Positions 34,411 through 43,044 are shown, numbered from the stretch's first letter. The stretch is 64,000 nucleotides of DNA from Clostridiales bacterium (GCA_019423635.1 JAHZBA010000001.1:124001-188000); one strand, 5' to 3'. Notes: generated by a model not told the origin, from the letters alone. Numbers and translations: made by a program.

Positions 34411-34570
34411 GACTTCGGAGACGGCAGAGGCGGCAGTCCGCCGTCTGAACCTGTTCGTCTATGGGGAAATTCTGTAGTACTACATGCATGTCTTTTTAGA
34501 TTAAACCGCCGCCGGGGCCTCTGCCAGGGCCCTGTCGGGCGGGCAACCCATCAATCTTTTGGAGGTTTCT
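34411..34570 (+). other. pyrE-pyrB intercistronic gap
   Basis: 160 bp with two imperfect hairpins (GACGGC...GCCGTC near 34419-34445; CCGCCGCCGGGGCC...GGGCCC...GGGCGG, 34506-34540) and the palindrome GTAGTACTAC. No clear promoter or T-tailed attenuator is visible. Confidence 0.4.
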
Positions 34571-35485
34571 ATGCCCAGAAATATCATTGACATCACCGAT
34601 TTGTCTGTGGAGGAGATCGATCAGCTGATCTCCACGGCGGAGGATATCCTGCGCAATCCCGCCAGGTACCAGGACGCCTGCGCCCACAAGCAGCTGGCCA
34701 CCCTCTTTTTTGAGCCCTCCACCCGCACCCGGCTCTCCTTTGAGTCTGCCATGCTGGCCCTGGGAGGCAGCGTGCTGGGCTTCTCCGAGGCGGCTTCCAG
34801 CTCCTCCGCCAAGGGGGAGACGGTGGGGGATACCGTCCACACCGTCAGCTGCTACGCCGATATCATTGCCATGCGCCACCCGAAGGAGGGAGCACCCTAC
34901 GCTGCCGCCCAGTTCAGCGAGGTGCCCATCATCAACGCCGGAGACGGCGGCCACAACCACCCCACCCAGACCCTGACGGATCTCCTCACCATCCACCGGG
35001 AGAAGGGGCGGCTGAGCGATTTCACCATCGGCTTTTGCGGCGACCTGAAATTCGGGCGTACGGTCCACTCCCTGGTCAACGCCCTCAGCCGCTATGAGAA
35101 GATCCGCTTCGTGCTGATCTCCCCGGAGGAGCTGAAGCTGCCCCGCTATGTAAAGGAGCAGTCCCTGAAAGCCAAGGGAATTCCCTACACCCAGACCACG
35201 GATCTGGAAGAGGTCATGCCGGAGCTGGATATTCTCTATATGACCCGCGTCCAGAGGGAGCGCTTTTTCAACGAGGAGGACTATCTGCGGTTAAAAGACA
35301 GCTATGTCTTAACACCGGAGAAGCTCCGAAACGCCAAGCGGGATCTGTCGATCCTCCACCCTCTGCCCAGGGTCAACGAGATTGCCGTGGCGGTGGACCA
35401 GGACCCCCGGGCTGCCTACTGGAAGCAGGTGAAGAACGGGAAGCTGATCCGCATGGCGCTGATTATGAAGCTGCTGGAACGATAA
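34571..35485 (+). CDS. pyrB: Aspartate carbamoyltransferase, catalytic subunit
   Basis: Committed step, carbamoyl phosphate plus aspartate to carbamoyl-aspartate. The 304-residue protein has the carbamoyl phosphate loop [16 protein letters not shown], a second site [30 protein letters not shown] and the C-terminal [13 protein letters not shown]. It is followed 10 bp later by pyrI, which settles it as aspartate rather than ornithine carbamoyltransferase. GGAGG precedes ATG 34571. Confidence 0.95.
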   Translation: MPRNIIDITDLSVEEIDQLISTAEDILRNPARYQDACAHKQLATLFFEPSTRTRLSFESAMLALGGSVLGFSEAASSSSAKGETVGDTVHTVSCYADIIAMRHPKEGAPYAAAQFSEVPIINAGDGGHNHPTQTLTDLLTIHREKGRLSDFTIGFCGDLKFGRTVHSLVNALSRYEKIRFVLISPEELKLPRYVKEQSLKAKGIPYTQTTDLEEVMPELDILYMTRVQRERFFNEEDYLRLKDSYVLTPEKLRNAKRDLSILHPLPRVNEIAVAVDQDPRAAYWKQVKNGKLIRMALIMKLLER

Positions 35486-35495
35486 GGAGGCCCTC

Positions 35496-35915
35496 ATGAA
35501 TATTGACAGCATTTCCAATGGCGTGGTTCTGGACCACATTCAGTCCGGCAAGAGCATGGAGATCTACCGGCATCTGCACCTGGATCAGCTGGACTGCCAG
35601 GTGGCCATCATCAAAAACGCCCGCAGTGAACACATGGGCCGCAAGGACATCATCAAGATCGACTCTCCCATGGAGCTGGATCTGGATGTTCTGGGCTATA
35701 TCGACGCGGATATTACGGTGAACATCATTCGGGACGGGAAGCTGAAGGAGAAGAAGCATTTGGAGCTGCCCCACAAGCTGGTGAATGTGATCCGATGCCG
35801 GAACCCCCGGTGCATCACCGCCGCAGAGCCGCAGCTGGACGCCATTTTCCTCCTGAGCGACGGGCACACCTACCGCTGTGCCTACTGCGAAGCGGAGGAG
35901 CGCCGCGCCCTTTAA
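35496..35915 (+). CDS. pyrI: Aspartate carbamoyltransferase, regulatory subunit
   Basis: Binds CTP/ATP for allosteric control of PyrB. The 139-residue protein has the N-terminal allosteric domain (ISNGVVLDHIQSGKSMEIYR) and a C-terminal zinc site with Cys-x4-Cys (CRNPRC) and Cys-x2-Cys (CAYC). AAGGAGG precedes the start. Last gene of the operon, followed by a hairpin at 35931-35983. Allosteric control by PyrI fits the absence of a PyrR leader. Confidence 0.95.
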   Translation: MNIDSISNGVVLDHIQSGKSMEIYRHLHLDQLDCQVAIIKNARSEHMGRKDIIKIDSPMELDLDVLGYIDADITVNIIRDGKLKEKKHLELPHKLVNVIRCRNPRCITAAEPQLDAIFLLSDGHTYRCAYCEAEERRAL

Positions 35916-35930
35916 TTCAATCACAAAACC

Positions 35931-35983
35931 AAGCCCCCGCGGCAGCAGCCAGGAATCACCTCGGTTGCCGTCGCAGGGGCTTT
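35931..35983 (+). terminator. Terminator of the pyr operon
   Basis: AAGCCCC..GCGGC arm pairs with GCCGtCGCaGGGGCTT, followed by TCATAAAT. Imperfect but well placed. Confidence 0.6.
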
Positions 35984-36010
35984 CATAAATCATCAGGTTT
36001 GGCAGCGCGC

Positions 36011-36047
36011 TAAAAGTCTTTTTGGTTCTTTTTCTACAGAAAAAGAG
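36011..36047 (-). terminator. Terminator-like repeated hairpin, copy 1
   Basis: Plus-strand order: AAAAGTCTTTTTGG then TTCTTTTTCTACAGAAAAAGAG. It ends one base before the radical SAM stop codon. A second copy of the same design is at 62380-62419. Confidence 0.6.
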
Positions 36048-36917
36048 CTATACGCCTCTCCAGGCCTCCGGCCGGAGGGTGCTCATATCCTCCCTGGCCC
36101 GCCGGATCTCCGCCAGCATGGCCTCCTTGTCCTGGTTCAGCGTGCCCCGCAGCAGCAGGTAGTTGGAGGCGTGGTTCATCCGGAAGATGCTGCCGGGGCT
36201 GTCCAGGTTCTCCACCAGCAGCCGCGTCTCCTCCAGCACCTGAGCCTGAGTCAGGAGGCGGAACTCTCCGCTTCGCACCCAGTCATAGAGGGGTGTTTCC
36301 TCCTCCACCACCAGCGTCAGCATTCCAATATACTCCGGGTTCATGGCGTTCAGGGCCTTGGCCGTCTCCACGGCGTGCTGTTCCAGAAGGTCCGGGCCGC
36401 CCAGGCCCGTGATGGCCGTCACAGACAGCTTCAGCCCGCACTGCCGGACTTTTTGGCCCATCTCAATGATCTCCGCCGCCGGGTGGCCCTTGCGCATGAG
36501 GGTCAGCACCGCGTCGCTGCCGGACTCCAGGCCCATGTAGACCATGGTCAGTCCCTTTTCCCGCAGCGTATTCAGCTCCTCCATGCTCCGGATACGGATG
36601 CTGGAGGGGGAGCCGTAGCAGGTGACCTGGCGGCACTCCGGGAACAGCTCCCGGATGGTGTCCAGGATTGTGTACAGCTCCGAAGCTCTGCGCACCAGGG
36701 CGTCGCCGTCTGCCAGGAATACCTTCTCCACCCGGCGGTAGGCCTGGCGGGCCATCTGGAAGTCCTCCAGAATCTCCTCCATGGGCCGCAGGGCAAATCG
36801 CTTGTCCTTGTACATATCGCAGAAGGCGCAGGTGTTGTGGCTGCACCCGTAGGTCACCTGCACAATCAGGCTGTAGGCCTCAGAGGGAGGCCGGAAGACT
36901 CTGCCGTAGTATCTCAT
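36048..36917 (-). CDS. Radical SAM protein
   Basis: A 289-residue radical SAM enzyme of unknown reaction. The cluster motif is Cys25-x4-Cys30-x2-Cys33 (GCSHNTCAFCDMY) rather than the classical Cx3Cx2C; this spacing is common in a clostridial subgroup related to oxygen-independent coproporphyrinogen oxidase-like proteins. Further motifs are VFLADGDALVR, YMGLESGSDAVL and ITGLGG. I see no B12-binding or extra Fe-S domain. ATG 36917 overlaps the aminotransferase stop (ATGA), so the two are translationally coupled. It ends at a repeated terminator-like hairpin. Confidence 0.85.
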   Translation of the reverse strand: MRYYGRVFRPPSEAYSLIVQVTYGCSHNTCAFCDMYKDKRFALRPMEEILEDFQMARQAYRRVEKVFLADGDALVRRASELYTILDTIRELFPECRQVTCYGSPSSIRIRSMEELNTLREKGLTMVYMGLESGSDAVLTLMRKGHPAAEIIEMGQKVRQCGLKLSVTAITGLGGPDLLEQHAVETAKALNAMNPEYIGMLTLVVEEETPLYDWVRSGEFRLLTQAQVLEETRLLVENLDSPGSIFRMNHASNYLLLRGTLNQDKEAMLAEIRRAREDMSTLRPEAWRGV

Positions 36918-38188
36918 ACGCCCAGCACCTCCAGAGCGGACAGCCGCAGGCAGACGCACAGCACCTCAATGGCCTGCTCCAGCTCCTCCACCGGGGGCAG
37001 GGAGGGGGCGATGCGGATGTTGCTGTCCTGAGGGTCCTTGCCGTAGGGGAAGGTGGCGCCGGCGTCGGTCATGGTGACGCCGGCCTCTTTGCACAGCTCC
37101 AGCGTCCGTCTGGCTGTGCCGGGCATGGCGTTCAAGGACACGAAGTACCCGCCCTTGGGCCGTTTCCAGGAGGCGATTTCCAGCGGCGCGATCTCCCGCT
37201 CCAGGGCGTCCGCCACACAGCGGAACTTGGGGCCCATGATGGCGGCGTGCTGCTTCATCAGCTCCAGGGTGTGGGCCTTATCCTTGAGGTAGAGCACGTG
37301 GCGCTGCTGATTCACCTTGTCAAAGCTGATGACCTGGACGGTGAGGAGCTTTTCCAGGTAGGCCATATTGGCCTGGGAGCAGGCGAAGCAGGAGATGCCC
37401 GCGCCGGGCAGCGTCACCTTGGAGGTGGAGGCAAACTCGAACACCATGTCCGGGTTTCCCGCCGCCTCGCAGAGGGAGAGAATATCCGGGAATTCCACAT
37501 AGTCCCCCTCAAACTCGTGGATGCAGTAGGCGTTGTCCCACATGATGGTGAAGTCCGGTGCGGCGGGCTTCAGGGCCGCCATGCGGCGGATGGTCTCCTG
37601 GGAATAGATGATGCCGTCGGGGTTGGAGTATTTCGGCACGCACCAGATGCCCTTGACCGCCGGGTCCTTCACCGCGTTCTCCACGGCGTCCATATCGGGG
37701 CCGGTCTCCGTCATGGGGATGACCATCAGCTCAAAGCCAAAGCTCTCCGTGATGCGGAAGTGCCGGTCGTAGCCAGGGGAGGGACACAGCCACTTCACGC
37801 GCTCTTCTTTGCACCAGGGCCGGGGGCTGTGGAGCAGACCGTGGGTATAGCCCTTGGAGATGGTGTCGTACATCAGCTGCAAGCTGGCGTTGCCGCCGAC
37901 AAAGACCTGCTCCGGCCGGCAGCCCAGGATCTCCGCAAAGAGGCGCTTGGCGGCGGGCAGGCCGCTCAGTTCGCCGTAGTTGCGCACGTCAATGCCGTCG
38001 GATACGTAGTCCTCCGGCCGCTGCATCAGCTGAAACAGGCCGCTCACCAGATCCAGCTGGGCCTTTCCGGGCTTTCCCCGGGCCATGTTCAGCTTCAGGC
38101 CCTGGGCTTTTAGGGCCTCATACTTCTTTTGCACGGAGGCGTATTCCGCCTTCCGTTCCTGGGGCGTCATCTTGGAATAAGCAGTCAT
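36914..38188 (-). CDS. Class I aminotransferase (aspartate/alanine-type, PF12897-like)
   Basis: A 424-residue PLP enzyme. The N-terminal NMARGKPGKAQLDL and NYGELSGLPAAKRLFAEIL are typical of the unusual aspartate aminotransferase subgroup related to PF12897. PLP contacts include VGGNASLQLMYDT and DNAYCIHEF, and the Schiff-base lysine in FEFASTSKVTLPGAGI. Amino-donor preference is not certain from sequence. ATG 38188 follows AAAGGATG; the longer frame from 38542 crosses promoters. It is coupled to the downstream radical SAM gene. Confidence 0.88.
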   Translation of the reverse strand: MTAYSKMTPQERKAEYASVQKKYEALKAQGLKLNMARGKPGKAQLDLVSGLFQLMQRPEDYVSDGIDVRNYGELSGLPAAKRLFAEILGCRPEQVFVGGNASLQLMYDTISKGYTHGLLHSPRPWCKEERVKWLCPSPGYDRHFRITESFGFELMVIPMTETGPDMDAVENAVKDPAVKGIWCVPKYSNPDGIIYSQETIRRMAALKPAAPDFTIMWDNAYCIHEFEGDYVEFPDILSLCEAAGNPDMVFEFASTSKVTLPGAGISCFACSQANMAYLEKLLTVQVISFDKVNQQRHVLYLKDKAHTLELMKQHAAIMGPKFRCVADALEREIAPLEIASWKRPKGGYFVSLNAMPGTARRTLELCKEAGVTMTDAGATFPYGKDPQDSNIRIAPSLPPVEELEQAIEVLCVCLRLSALEVLGV

Positions 38189-38230
38189 AAAAACATCCTT
38201 TCTGATTCGGGGCGGTTGCTCTCTTGGCGT

Positions 38231-38259
38231 AGTATAGCCCGTTTTCCCGAAAGTTGCAA
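38231..38259 (-). promoter_or_regulatory. Proximal aminotransferase promoter
   Basis: Minus strand TTGCAA (38254-38259), 17-bp spacer, TATACT (38231-38236), 43 bp before the start codon. Confidence 0.75.
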
Positions 38260-38513
38260 GCCCCGCCTGTGCGGGGGAGTGTCCCAACGCGCAATTATCG
38301 AGAGGCGGGCACATGGGGAGAGGTCCGTAAGTCCGTTTTGGTTCCGGCCAATGCCAAAGCCGGAGGACCGGTCCGCTCCTGCAAAACGACCAAATCGCCC
38401 CTGCGTGGGAGCGGCGGTCTGGCAAAAGCCGGGCAGTATCGGGGACCGCCGTCTCTCCGCAGCCCTCTACGGAAGCACGGAGCTCCTGAGTACCGCATTT
38501 TTGCATAGCCCCC

Positions 38514-38542
38514 ATTATAACGGCTTTTCCAGCCCTCTGCAA
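38514..38542 (-). promoter_or_regulatory. Distal promoter, leader or small RNA
   Basis: Minus strand TTGCAG (38537-38542), 17-bp spacer, TATAAT (38514-38519), more than 320 bp from the next start codon. Confidence 0.65.
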
Positions 38543-38575
38543 GGGCGAATCTGAAGGAGCGGGGGGGCCAAAAGG

Positions 38576-38608
38576 CGTCCCCCCGCCGGGATCTCCGGCA
38601 GGGGGACG
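38576..38608 (-). terminator. Terminator of the Cys-rich gene
   Basis: CGTCCCCCCGCCGG / CCGGCAGGGGGACG around GATCT, followed on the minus strand by CCTTTTGG. Confidence 0.7.
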
Positions 38609-38666
38609 GATCTCTGGCCTTTCATGTAATCCGGGCGCCCCGCCGTGCCCGGCGGAGCGGAGATTT

Positions 38667-38996
38667 TCAGCAGCAGCCGCAGCTGCTGTCGGCGCAGGCG
38701 ATGGTGGGCTCTCCGGCAGTCAGCGTTACGCCGTAGCGGACCGGCACGGAGACACAGATCTGCTGGGTCATGGTCACCACGCAGCGGCTGCCGTCGGCCT
38801 CGGTGACACAGGTGATGCAGGGGCTTCCCTGGCAGGACACCGTGACCGTGCCCACGGAGGCGGCAGGGGTCAGCACCAGCGGCGCGGCGATGTCCACGCA
38901 CTGGGTGCCGGTCTTGCTGCACCCGCCGGCGGGACAGTTCTCCTCCACTTGACAGCTCAGGAGCGGTTCATGTTCATATGCCTCACTGATACGCAA
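38667..38996 (-). CDS. Cysteine-rich hypothetical protein
   Basis: A 109-residue protein with 13 cysteines and no recognised domain. Cys pairs (CPAGGC, CQGSPC, CITC) lead to a conserved-looking QQICVSVPVRYGVTL stretch and a CADSSCGCC end. The composition recalls small spore-surface proteins of Clostridia that cross-link by disulphides, but I cannot confirm a family. TTG 38996 has GAGGG five bases upstream, while ATG 39041 has no ribosome-binding site, so TTG was chosen. It stands alone, followed by a hairpin terminator. Confidence 0.6.
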   Translation of the reverse strand: MRISEAYEHEPLLSCQVEENCPAGGCSKTGTQCVDIAAPLVLTPAASVGTVTVSCQGSPCITCVTEADGSRCVVTMTQQICVSVPVRYGVTLTAGEPTIACADSSCGCC

Positions 38997-39362
38997 AGCG
39001 ATCCCTCGTTTCCTGAGGAACGGCCCCCCTCTTTCGGACATAGAGAACGGAAAAAGGAATCACACCTTTTCCAACAGCGCCTCTACAGTCCGTTGGTTAT
39101 GGCTCCCGGCCCGGACTGCGGCCGTCGTATTTACGGCCGGCCGCGGTACAATTTTGCCGCGGAGGGGAAAAGAACCTGAATCATTCTTTTCGCGTTGCTC
39201 GACGATAGGGCGGCAGTTCCTGAAATGGTACCTGGTTTGGTACGCTTCATCCTATGCCGGAGGAGAGCGGCCTGCGCCTGTACCGCCGATTTTTTTGACT
39301 TCCGTTTTGGGCGAGGGTGTGTTATAATTTCGTTAAGAAACAGAAAACACGGGGAGTTAGAC
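38997..39362. other. Divergent region between Cys-rich and MATE genes
   Basis: About 366 bp. Apart from the MATE -10 element near 39323 and the palindromic stretch CGGCCGTC..ACGGCCGGCCGCGG (39120-39146), I see no gene, RNA or recognisable operator. Confidence 0.4.
39320..39328 (+). promoter_or_regulatory. Extended -10 promoter for the MATE gene
   Basis: TGTTATAAT (TGn-TATAAT), 35 bp before the start codon. There is no good -35 at 17 bp; TTGACT lies 22 bp upstream. Confidence 0.55.
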
Positions 39363-40724
39363 ATGGACGAGAAACAGGAACAGAAATTTCATGACATGAC
39401 GGAACTGCCGGTGAGCCGTCTGGTGTGCCGCCTGGCGCTGCCCTGCATCATCAGTATGCTGGTTACGGCCTTTTACAACATGGCGGACACCTTCTTTGTG
39501 GGCCGGCTGGAGAGCAACAGCGCCACCGGTGCCGTGGGCGTGGTGTTCTCCATGATGGCGGTGATTCAGGCGGTGGGCTTCTTCTTCGGCCACGGCAGCG
39601 GCAACTTCATCTCCCGGGAGCTGGGGCGGCAGAATCTGGAGGACGCCTCCAATATGGCCGCTACCGGATTTTTCTCCGCCCTGGGGGCGGGGCTTCTCAT
39701 CTGCGTTCTGGGTCAGATTTTTTTGGAGCCTCTGGCCTATCTGCTGGGGTCCACGGACACGATTTTGCCCTACGCCAAGGCCTATCTGCGGATCATCCTG
39801 CTGGGTGCGCCGTGGATGACGGCCTCCCTGGTCCTGAATAACCAGCTGCGGTTCCAGGGCAGTGCGGCCTATGCCATGGTGGGCATCACCAGCGGCGCGG
39901 TGCTGAATATCGGACTGGACCCTCTGCTGATCTTCGTGTTCGACATGGGGGTGGCCGGCGCGGCCTGGGCCACCATCATTAGCCAGCTGGTCAGCTTTTT
40001 CCTCCTGCTGATGGGCTGTACCCGAGGCGGCAATCTGGAGATCCACATCTCCCGGGTTCAGAGAAAATGGTCCTATTACCAGATGATTATCCGGGGCGGC
40101 CTGCCCTCCCTGGCCCGCCAGGGCCTTGCCAGCGTGGCCACCATCTGCCTGAACTGGGCCATCCGGCCCCATGGGGACGCCGCCATTGCCGCCATGGGCG
40201 TGGTCCAGCGGCTGATGATGTTCGGCGGCTCGGCGATGATCGGCTTCGGCCAGGGCTTTCAGCCGGTGTGCGGCTTCAACTACGGCGCCCGGCTCTATAC
40301 CCGTGTGAAGGAGGGCTTCTGGTTCTGCGTGAAGACCTCCACCGCCTTTTTGCTGGCGGTTGGCGGGCTGGGAATTCTCTTTGCGCCCCAGCTGATCGCC
40401 CTGTTCCGAAACGACCCGGAGGTGATCTCCGTAGGGGCGGCGGCTCTGCGGTTCCAGTGTGCCACCTTCTGCCTCTCGGGCTGGGTGGTTATGAGCAACA
40501 TGATGCTCCAGACCATCGGCCGGACGGTGCCGGCGACCTTCCTGGCCATGGCCCGGCAGGGGATCTTCTTCATTCCTCTGGTGTGGCTCCTCTCCATGAC
40601 CCTGGGTCTTCTGGGGGTGCAGATGACCCAGGCGGTCTCCGATGTGCTGACGATGCTCTGCGCCATCCCCATTCAGCTGCGGGTACTGCGGCAGCTGGAT
40701 GTGCCGGACGGCACGCCGCTGTGA
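39363..40724 (+). CDS. MATE-family efflux transporter
   Basis: A 453-residue multidrug/toxin extrusion transporter with about 12 membrane helices in two homologous halves. The family pattern PVSRLVCRLALPCIISMLVT and YNMADTFFVGRL opens half one; FGQGFQPVCGFNYGA is the matching motif in half two. These proteins export cationic compounds using Na+ or H+ gradients; the substrate is unknown. ATG 39363 follows GGGGAG. It is a single gene, ending in an array of hairpins. Confidence 0.9.
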   Translation: MDEKQEQKFHDMTELPVSRLVCRLALPCIISMLVTAFYNMADTFFVGRLESNSATGAVGVVFSMMAVIQAVGFFFGHGSGNFISRELGRQNLEDASNMAATGFFSALGAGLLICVLGQIFLEPLAYLLGSTDTILPYAKAYLRIILLGAPWMTASLVLNNQLRFQGSAAYAMVGITSGAVLNIGLDPLLIFVFDMGVAGAAWATIISQLVSFFLLLMGCTRGGNLEIHISRVQRKWSYYQMIIRGGLPSLARQGLASVATICLNWAIRPHGDAAIAAMGVVQRLMMFGGSAMIGFGQGFQPVCGFNYGARLYTRVKEGFWFCVKTSTAFLLAVGGLGILFAPQLIALFRNDPEVISVGAAALRFQCATFCLSGWVVMSNMMLQTIGRTVPATFLAMARQGIFFIPLVWLLSMTLGLLGVQMTQAVSDVLTMLCAIPIQLRVLRQLDVPDGTPL

Positions 40725-40780
40725 TCAGTACAGACTGTCCAAAAAGGCAGAAAAGTGGTTCGACGGGAAGGAAGGGTGTG

Positions 40781-40928
40781 TGCGGGAAACCCAGGAAGGG
40801 TTTCCCGCACCATTTTAATCCAGGATTTGCAGAACTTTTTGAAGTTCTGCAAATCCTGTTCAGCTTGTCGAAAAAAATTTTTCGACAAGCTGAACCGCCC
40901 CACCGTATCAGCGGTGGGGCGGTTTTTC
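40781..40928. repeat. Array of four perfect hairpins between MATE and yycI
   Basis: H1 40781-40809 (12-bp arms, TGCGGGAAACCC). H2 40821-40858 (17-bp arms, CAGGATTTGCAGAACTT). H3 40859-40894 (17-bp arms, TTCAGCTTGTCG plus five A). H4 40895-40922 (11-bp arms, CCGCCCCACCG) followed by TTTTTCTC. H4 is a good terminator for the MATE gene. The other three are more than termination needs. Confidence 0.8.
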
Positions 40929-40940
40929 TCTGGGGGATGG

Positions 40941-41750
40941 TCAGCCTGCGGCGGCTGTGCCGGTGATGCAGTTTACATAATACTTGCTGGCGTCCGTCAC
41001 AATGCACCAGGCCGGGGCCAGGGACAGCGCGGAGGCGGTGGAGCCCTGGAGCTCATAGCAGAGATACAGATCCGTCACGGCGGAGACCACGGCGTAACTC
41101 TCCCGGCGCATCTGCTGGAAGGCGGTGAGGGCGGCGGCGGCGGACAGGGGCTCCCGGTCCTCCGCGACGGCGGTGCCCTCCCCCGGCAGCAGTGTGCCGC
41201 TGACAGTCAGGAGTTTTCCATGGTCCATGGTGAAGAGGAGCGTGCAGTTGTAGACCGGACGCTTTCCGTAGAGACAGACGGCCGTACCGGTGCCGGTTCC
41301 CTCACTGTCCAGGGCAAAGACGGGTTCTTCGCAGGAAAAGCGTTTGCAGAACTCCCGGCAGCGGGCTATGCCGTCGTCGGAGGTCAGGGAGCCCACCATG
41401 TCGAAGGCGCCGTTGGAGCGGAACTGCGCGACGCCGGCCTCTGTGGAGTAGATATAGGTGCCGTCGTCCTGGGCGCTGCGGACCGCACCGGTGCCCAGGA
41501 AAAACGCCGCGGCCTCTTTCTCCCGCTCCAGATTCCGGGACAGCGACAAGGAGGGGGGAGGCGTCTCGTGGGAGATCACGTCGGGCTCCAGCGTCATGCC
41601 GTCGGCGGCGAAGAGGGCCACCAGCTGCGCCTCGGACCGGTGGCGGCTGCGCACAGCGGCCGTTTGGCGCATGGCCAGAGAGCCCAGCAGAAAAGCGTTC
41701 AGCAGGACGAGAATCATGATGATGATGTTTTTCAAAAGACGCCGGTCCAA
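40941..41750 (-). CDS. yycI: YycI-like WalK regulator
   Basis: A 269-residue protein with one N-terminal membrane helix (NIIIMILVLLNAFLLGSLAM) and an extracytoplasmic domain containing the Yyc-type segment PVYNCTLLFTMDHGKLLTVSG. In Bacillus YycI and YycH bind WalK in the membrane and restrain it. TTG 41750 is preceded by GGGGTG and follows the yycH stop by 34 nt; the longer frame overlaps yycH. Divergent in sequence but well placed as last gene of the wal operon. Confidence 0.7.
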   Translation of the reverse strand: MDRRLLKNIIIMILVLLNAFLLGSLAMRQTAAVRSRHRSEAQLVALFAADGMTLEPDVISHETPPPSLSLSRNLEREKEAAAFFLGTGAVRSAQDDGTYIYSTEAGVAQFRSNGAFDMVGSLTSDDGIARCREFCKRFSCEEPVFALDSEGTGTGTAVCLYGKRPVYNCTLLFTMDHGKLLTVSGTLLPGEGTAVAEDREPLSAAAALTAFQQMRRESYAVVSAVTDLYLCYELQGSTASALSLAPAWCIVTDASKYYVNCITGTAAAG

Positions 41751-41784
41751 GTGTTCACCCCGCAGTGTCGGTAATTTGGGCGGA

Positions 41785-43044
41785 TTACTCCGCCAGCCAT
41801 TGGGCGGCGGCCGTGCCTGCGCCGCTGTCGGTATAGCCGATGAACAGCTCCGCGCCCTCCTGCCGGGCGGCAATGGCCAGAGCCTGCCGCAGAGGCAGCA
41901 GCAAAGAGTTGGTGCCGTTGGCCGTGTACTGCCGGACGCGGATGGTCATGGAGGCGACGCTGCAACCTGCGAGACTGACCTGTGCGGCGCCCTGTCCGTC
42001 GGCCAGATGGACCGGAACGCCGCCCACTTGGTAACCGTATTGCAGCACCGTGGCGGTGCCCACCTGCCGGATGCTCTCCAGGTACAAGGCGGCCTCGCCG
42101 GCAGTGGGGGAGAGGAGACCGTTTAAGAGGGCACCGACGCCGACAGCCGCCTCCAGCTGCGTGGGGCGGTCCTCCTCTGCGGCAATGGACAGCACCGGGT
42201 CCCCGCCGCTCTTGTAGACAATGGTGCCGTCGGGGTGAATCCGCAGTGTGCGGCCGCTCTCTGTCACCACCTCTGCGCCGCCGGCGTCCGTGTAGCGGTT
42301 CTGGGTATTGGGATTGAAGCCCAGACTGGCCAGCAGCCGGCTGGTATCCGACAGGGGGACGGAGACGGAGAGCTCCGGCAGAACCGGCAGCTCCTCCAAA
42401 AGGAGGGTGCAGGGCGCCGCCGCCTGTGCCGCCGGGTCGTCGATGTGTTCAAAGGCGAAGGTGGTGCTGCCCAGCTCATAGTGATTGACCGCCTCCTCCA
42501 GAACCTGCGGGGAGAGGGCCGTTTCACAGCGGAGATAGGAGTCGTTCTCGTCCAGCAAATAGAGCGTCACAGAGCCCTGCCGCTCCGCCAGAACCAGCCG
42601 CCGGGCGGAGACGGATTCCGCTCCGTCGGTCTGCACCATCTGAGAGAGGACGGACAGGGGGAGCGGTGTGAGGAAGTCGTAGTAGACCGAGGTACTCTCC
42701 AGGGCCTGGAGAAAGGTTTGCTGGTCGCTGGCGCTGTAAGTCCGCACAGAACCAAGGGCCTGCTCCAGCAGACCCCGCAGAGGCTCGAAGGTCTCATCGG
42801 CTGTGGTGAGGGTCACGCTGCCGTAGCGGCCGAAAGAGCCGCCGGTGACGGCGACCCGGACCGGGGCGATCAGGGTGAACCCGCTCTGACTGGGGGCGGC
42901 GCCTCCCGTGTTCCCCTCTGACAGGAAATCAACGCCCAGATTGTAGATCTGTGTCTGGGCGAACAGCAGCACCGCAGTCACCGACAGCACCGCGATGGTG
43001 AGATTCTGGATAAAATCCAGGCGTTTCCGGCGACCCTCGCTCAT
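41785..43044 (-). CDS. yycH: YycH-like WalK regulator
   Basis: A 419-residue protein with one N-terminal helix ([16 protein letters not shown]) and a large outer domain, arranged as in YycH. Recognisable segments are [16 protein letters not shown] and [21 protein letters not shown], the latter typical of YycH. ATG 43044 overlaps the walK stop (ATGA), indicating coupled synthesis with the kinase it would regulate. The family is fast-evolving, so identity rests on context plus these motifs. Confidence 0.75.
   Translation of the reverse strand: MSEGRRKRLDFIQNLTIAVLSVTAVLLFAQTQIYNLGVDFLSEGNTGGAAPSQSGFTLIAPVRVAVTGGSFGRYGSVTLTTADETFEPLRGLLEQALGSVRTYSASDQQTFLQALESTSVYYDFLTPLPLSVLSQMVQTDGAESVSARRLVLAERQGSVTLYLLDENDSYLRCETALSPQVLEEAVNHYELGSTTFAFEHIDDPAAQAAAPCTLLLEELPVLPELSVSVPLSDTSRLLASLGFNPNTQNRYTDAGGAEVVTESGRTLRIHPDGTIVYKSGGDPVLSIAAEEDRPTQLEAAVGVGALLNGLLSPTAGEAALYLESIRQVGTATVLQYGYQVGGVPVHLADGQGAAQVSLAGCSVASMTIRVRQYTANGTNSLLLPLRQALAIAARQEGAELFIGYTDSGAGTAAAQWLAE

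Larger units (their letters stand above)
38189..38666 (-). other. Two-promoter leader or small-RNA region upstream of the aminotransferase
   Basis: 478 bp without a supported gene. A distal minus-strand promoter (38514-38542) and a proximal one (38231-38259) bracket about 240 nt able to form several stem-loops, among them GGCGGTC/GACCGCC with an inner GGC/GCC, CCGGC/GCCGG, GGTCC/GGACC and CTCCG/CGGAG. No known riboswitch or T-box signature was recognised. A small ORF (38295-38498) looks spurious. Confidence 0.5.

Noticed and set aside
38295..38498. 67-residue ORF upstream of the aminotransferase
   Set aside because: No ribosome-binding site, and it lies in a hairpin-rich leader; Arg/Pro-rich composition suggests a frame opened by chance.
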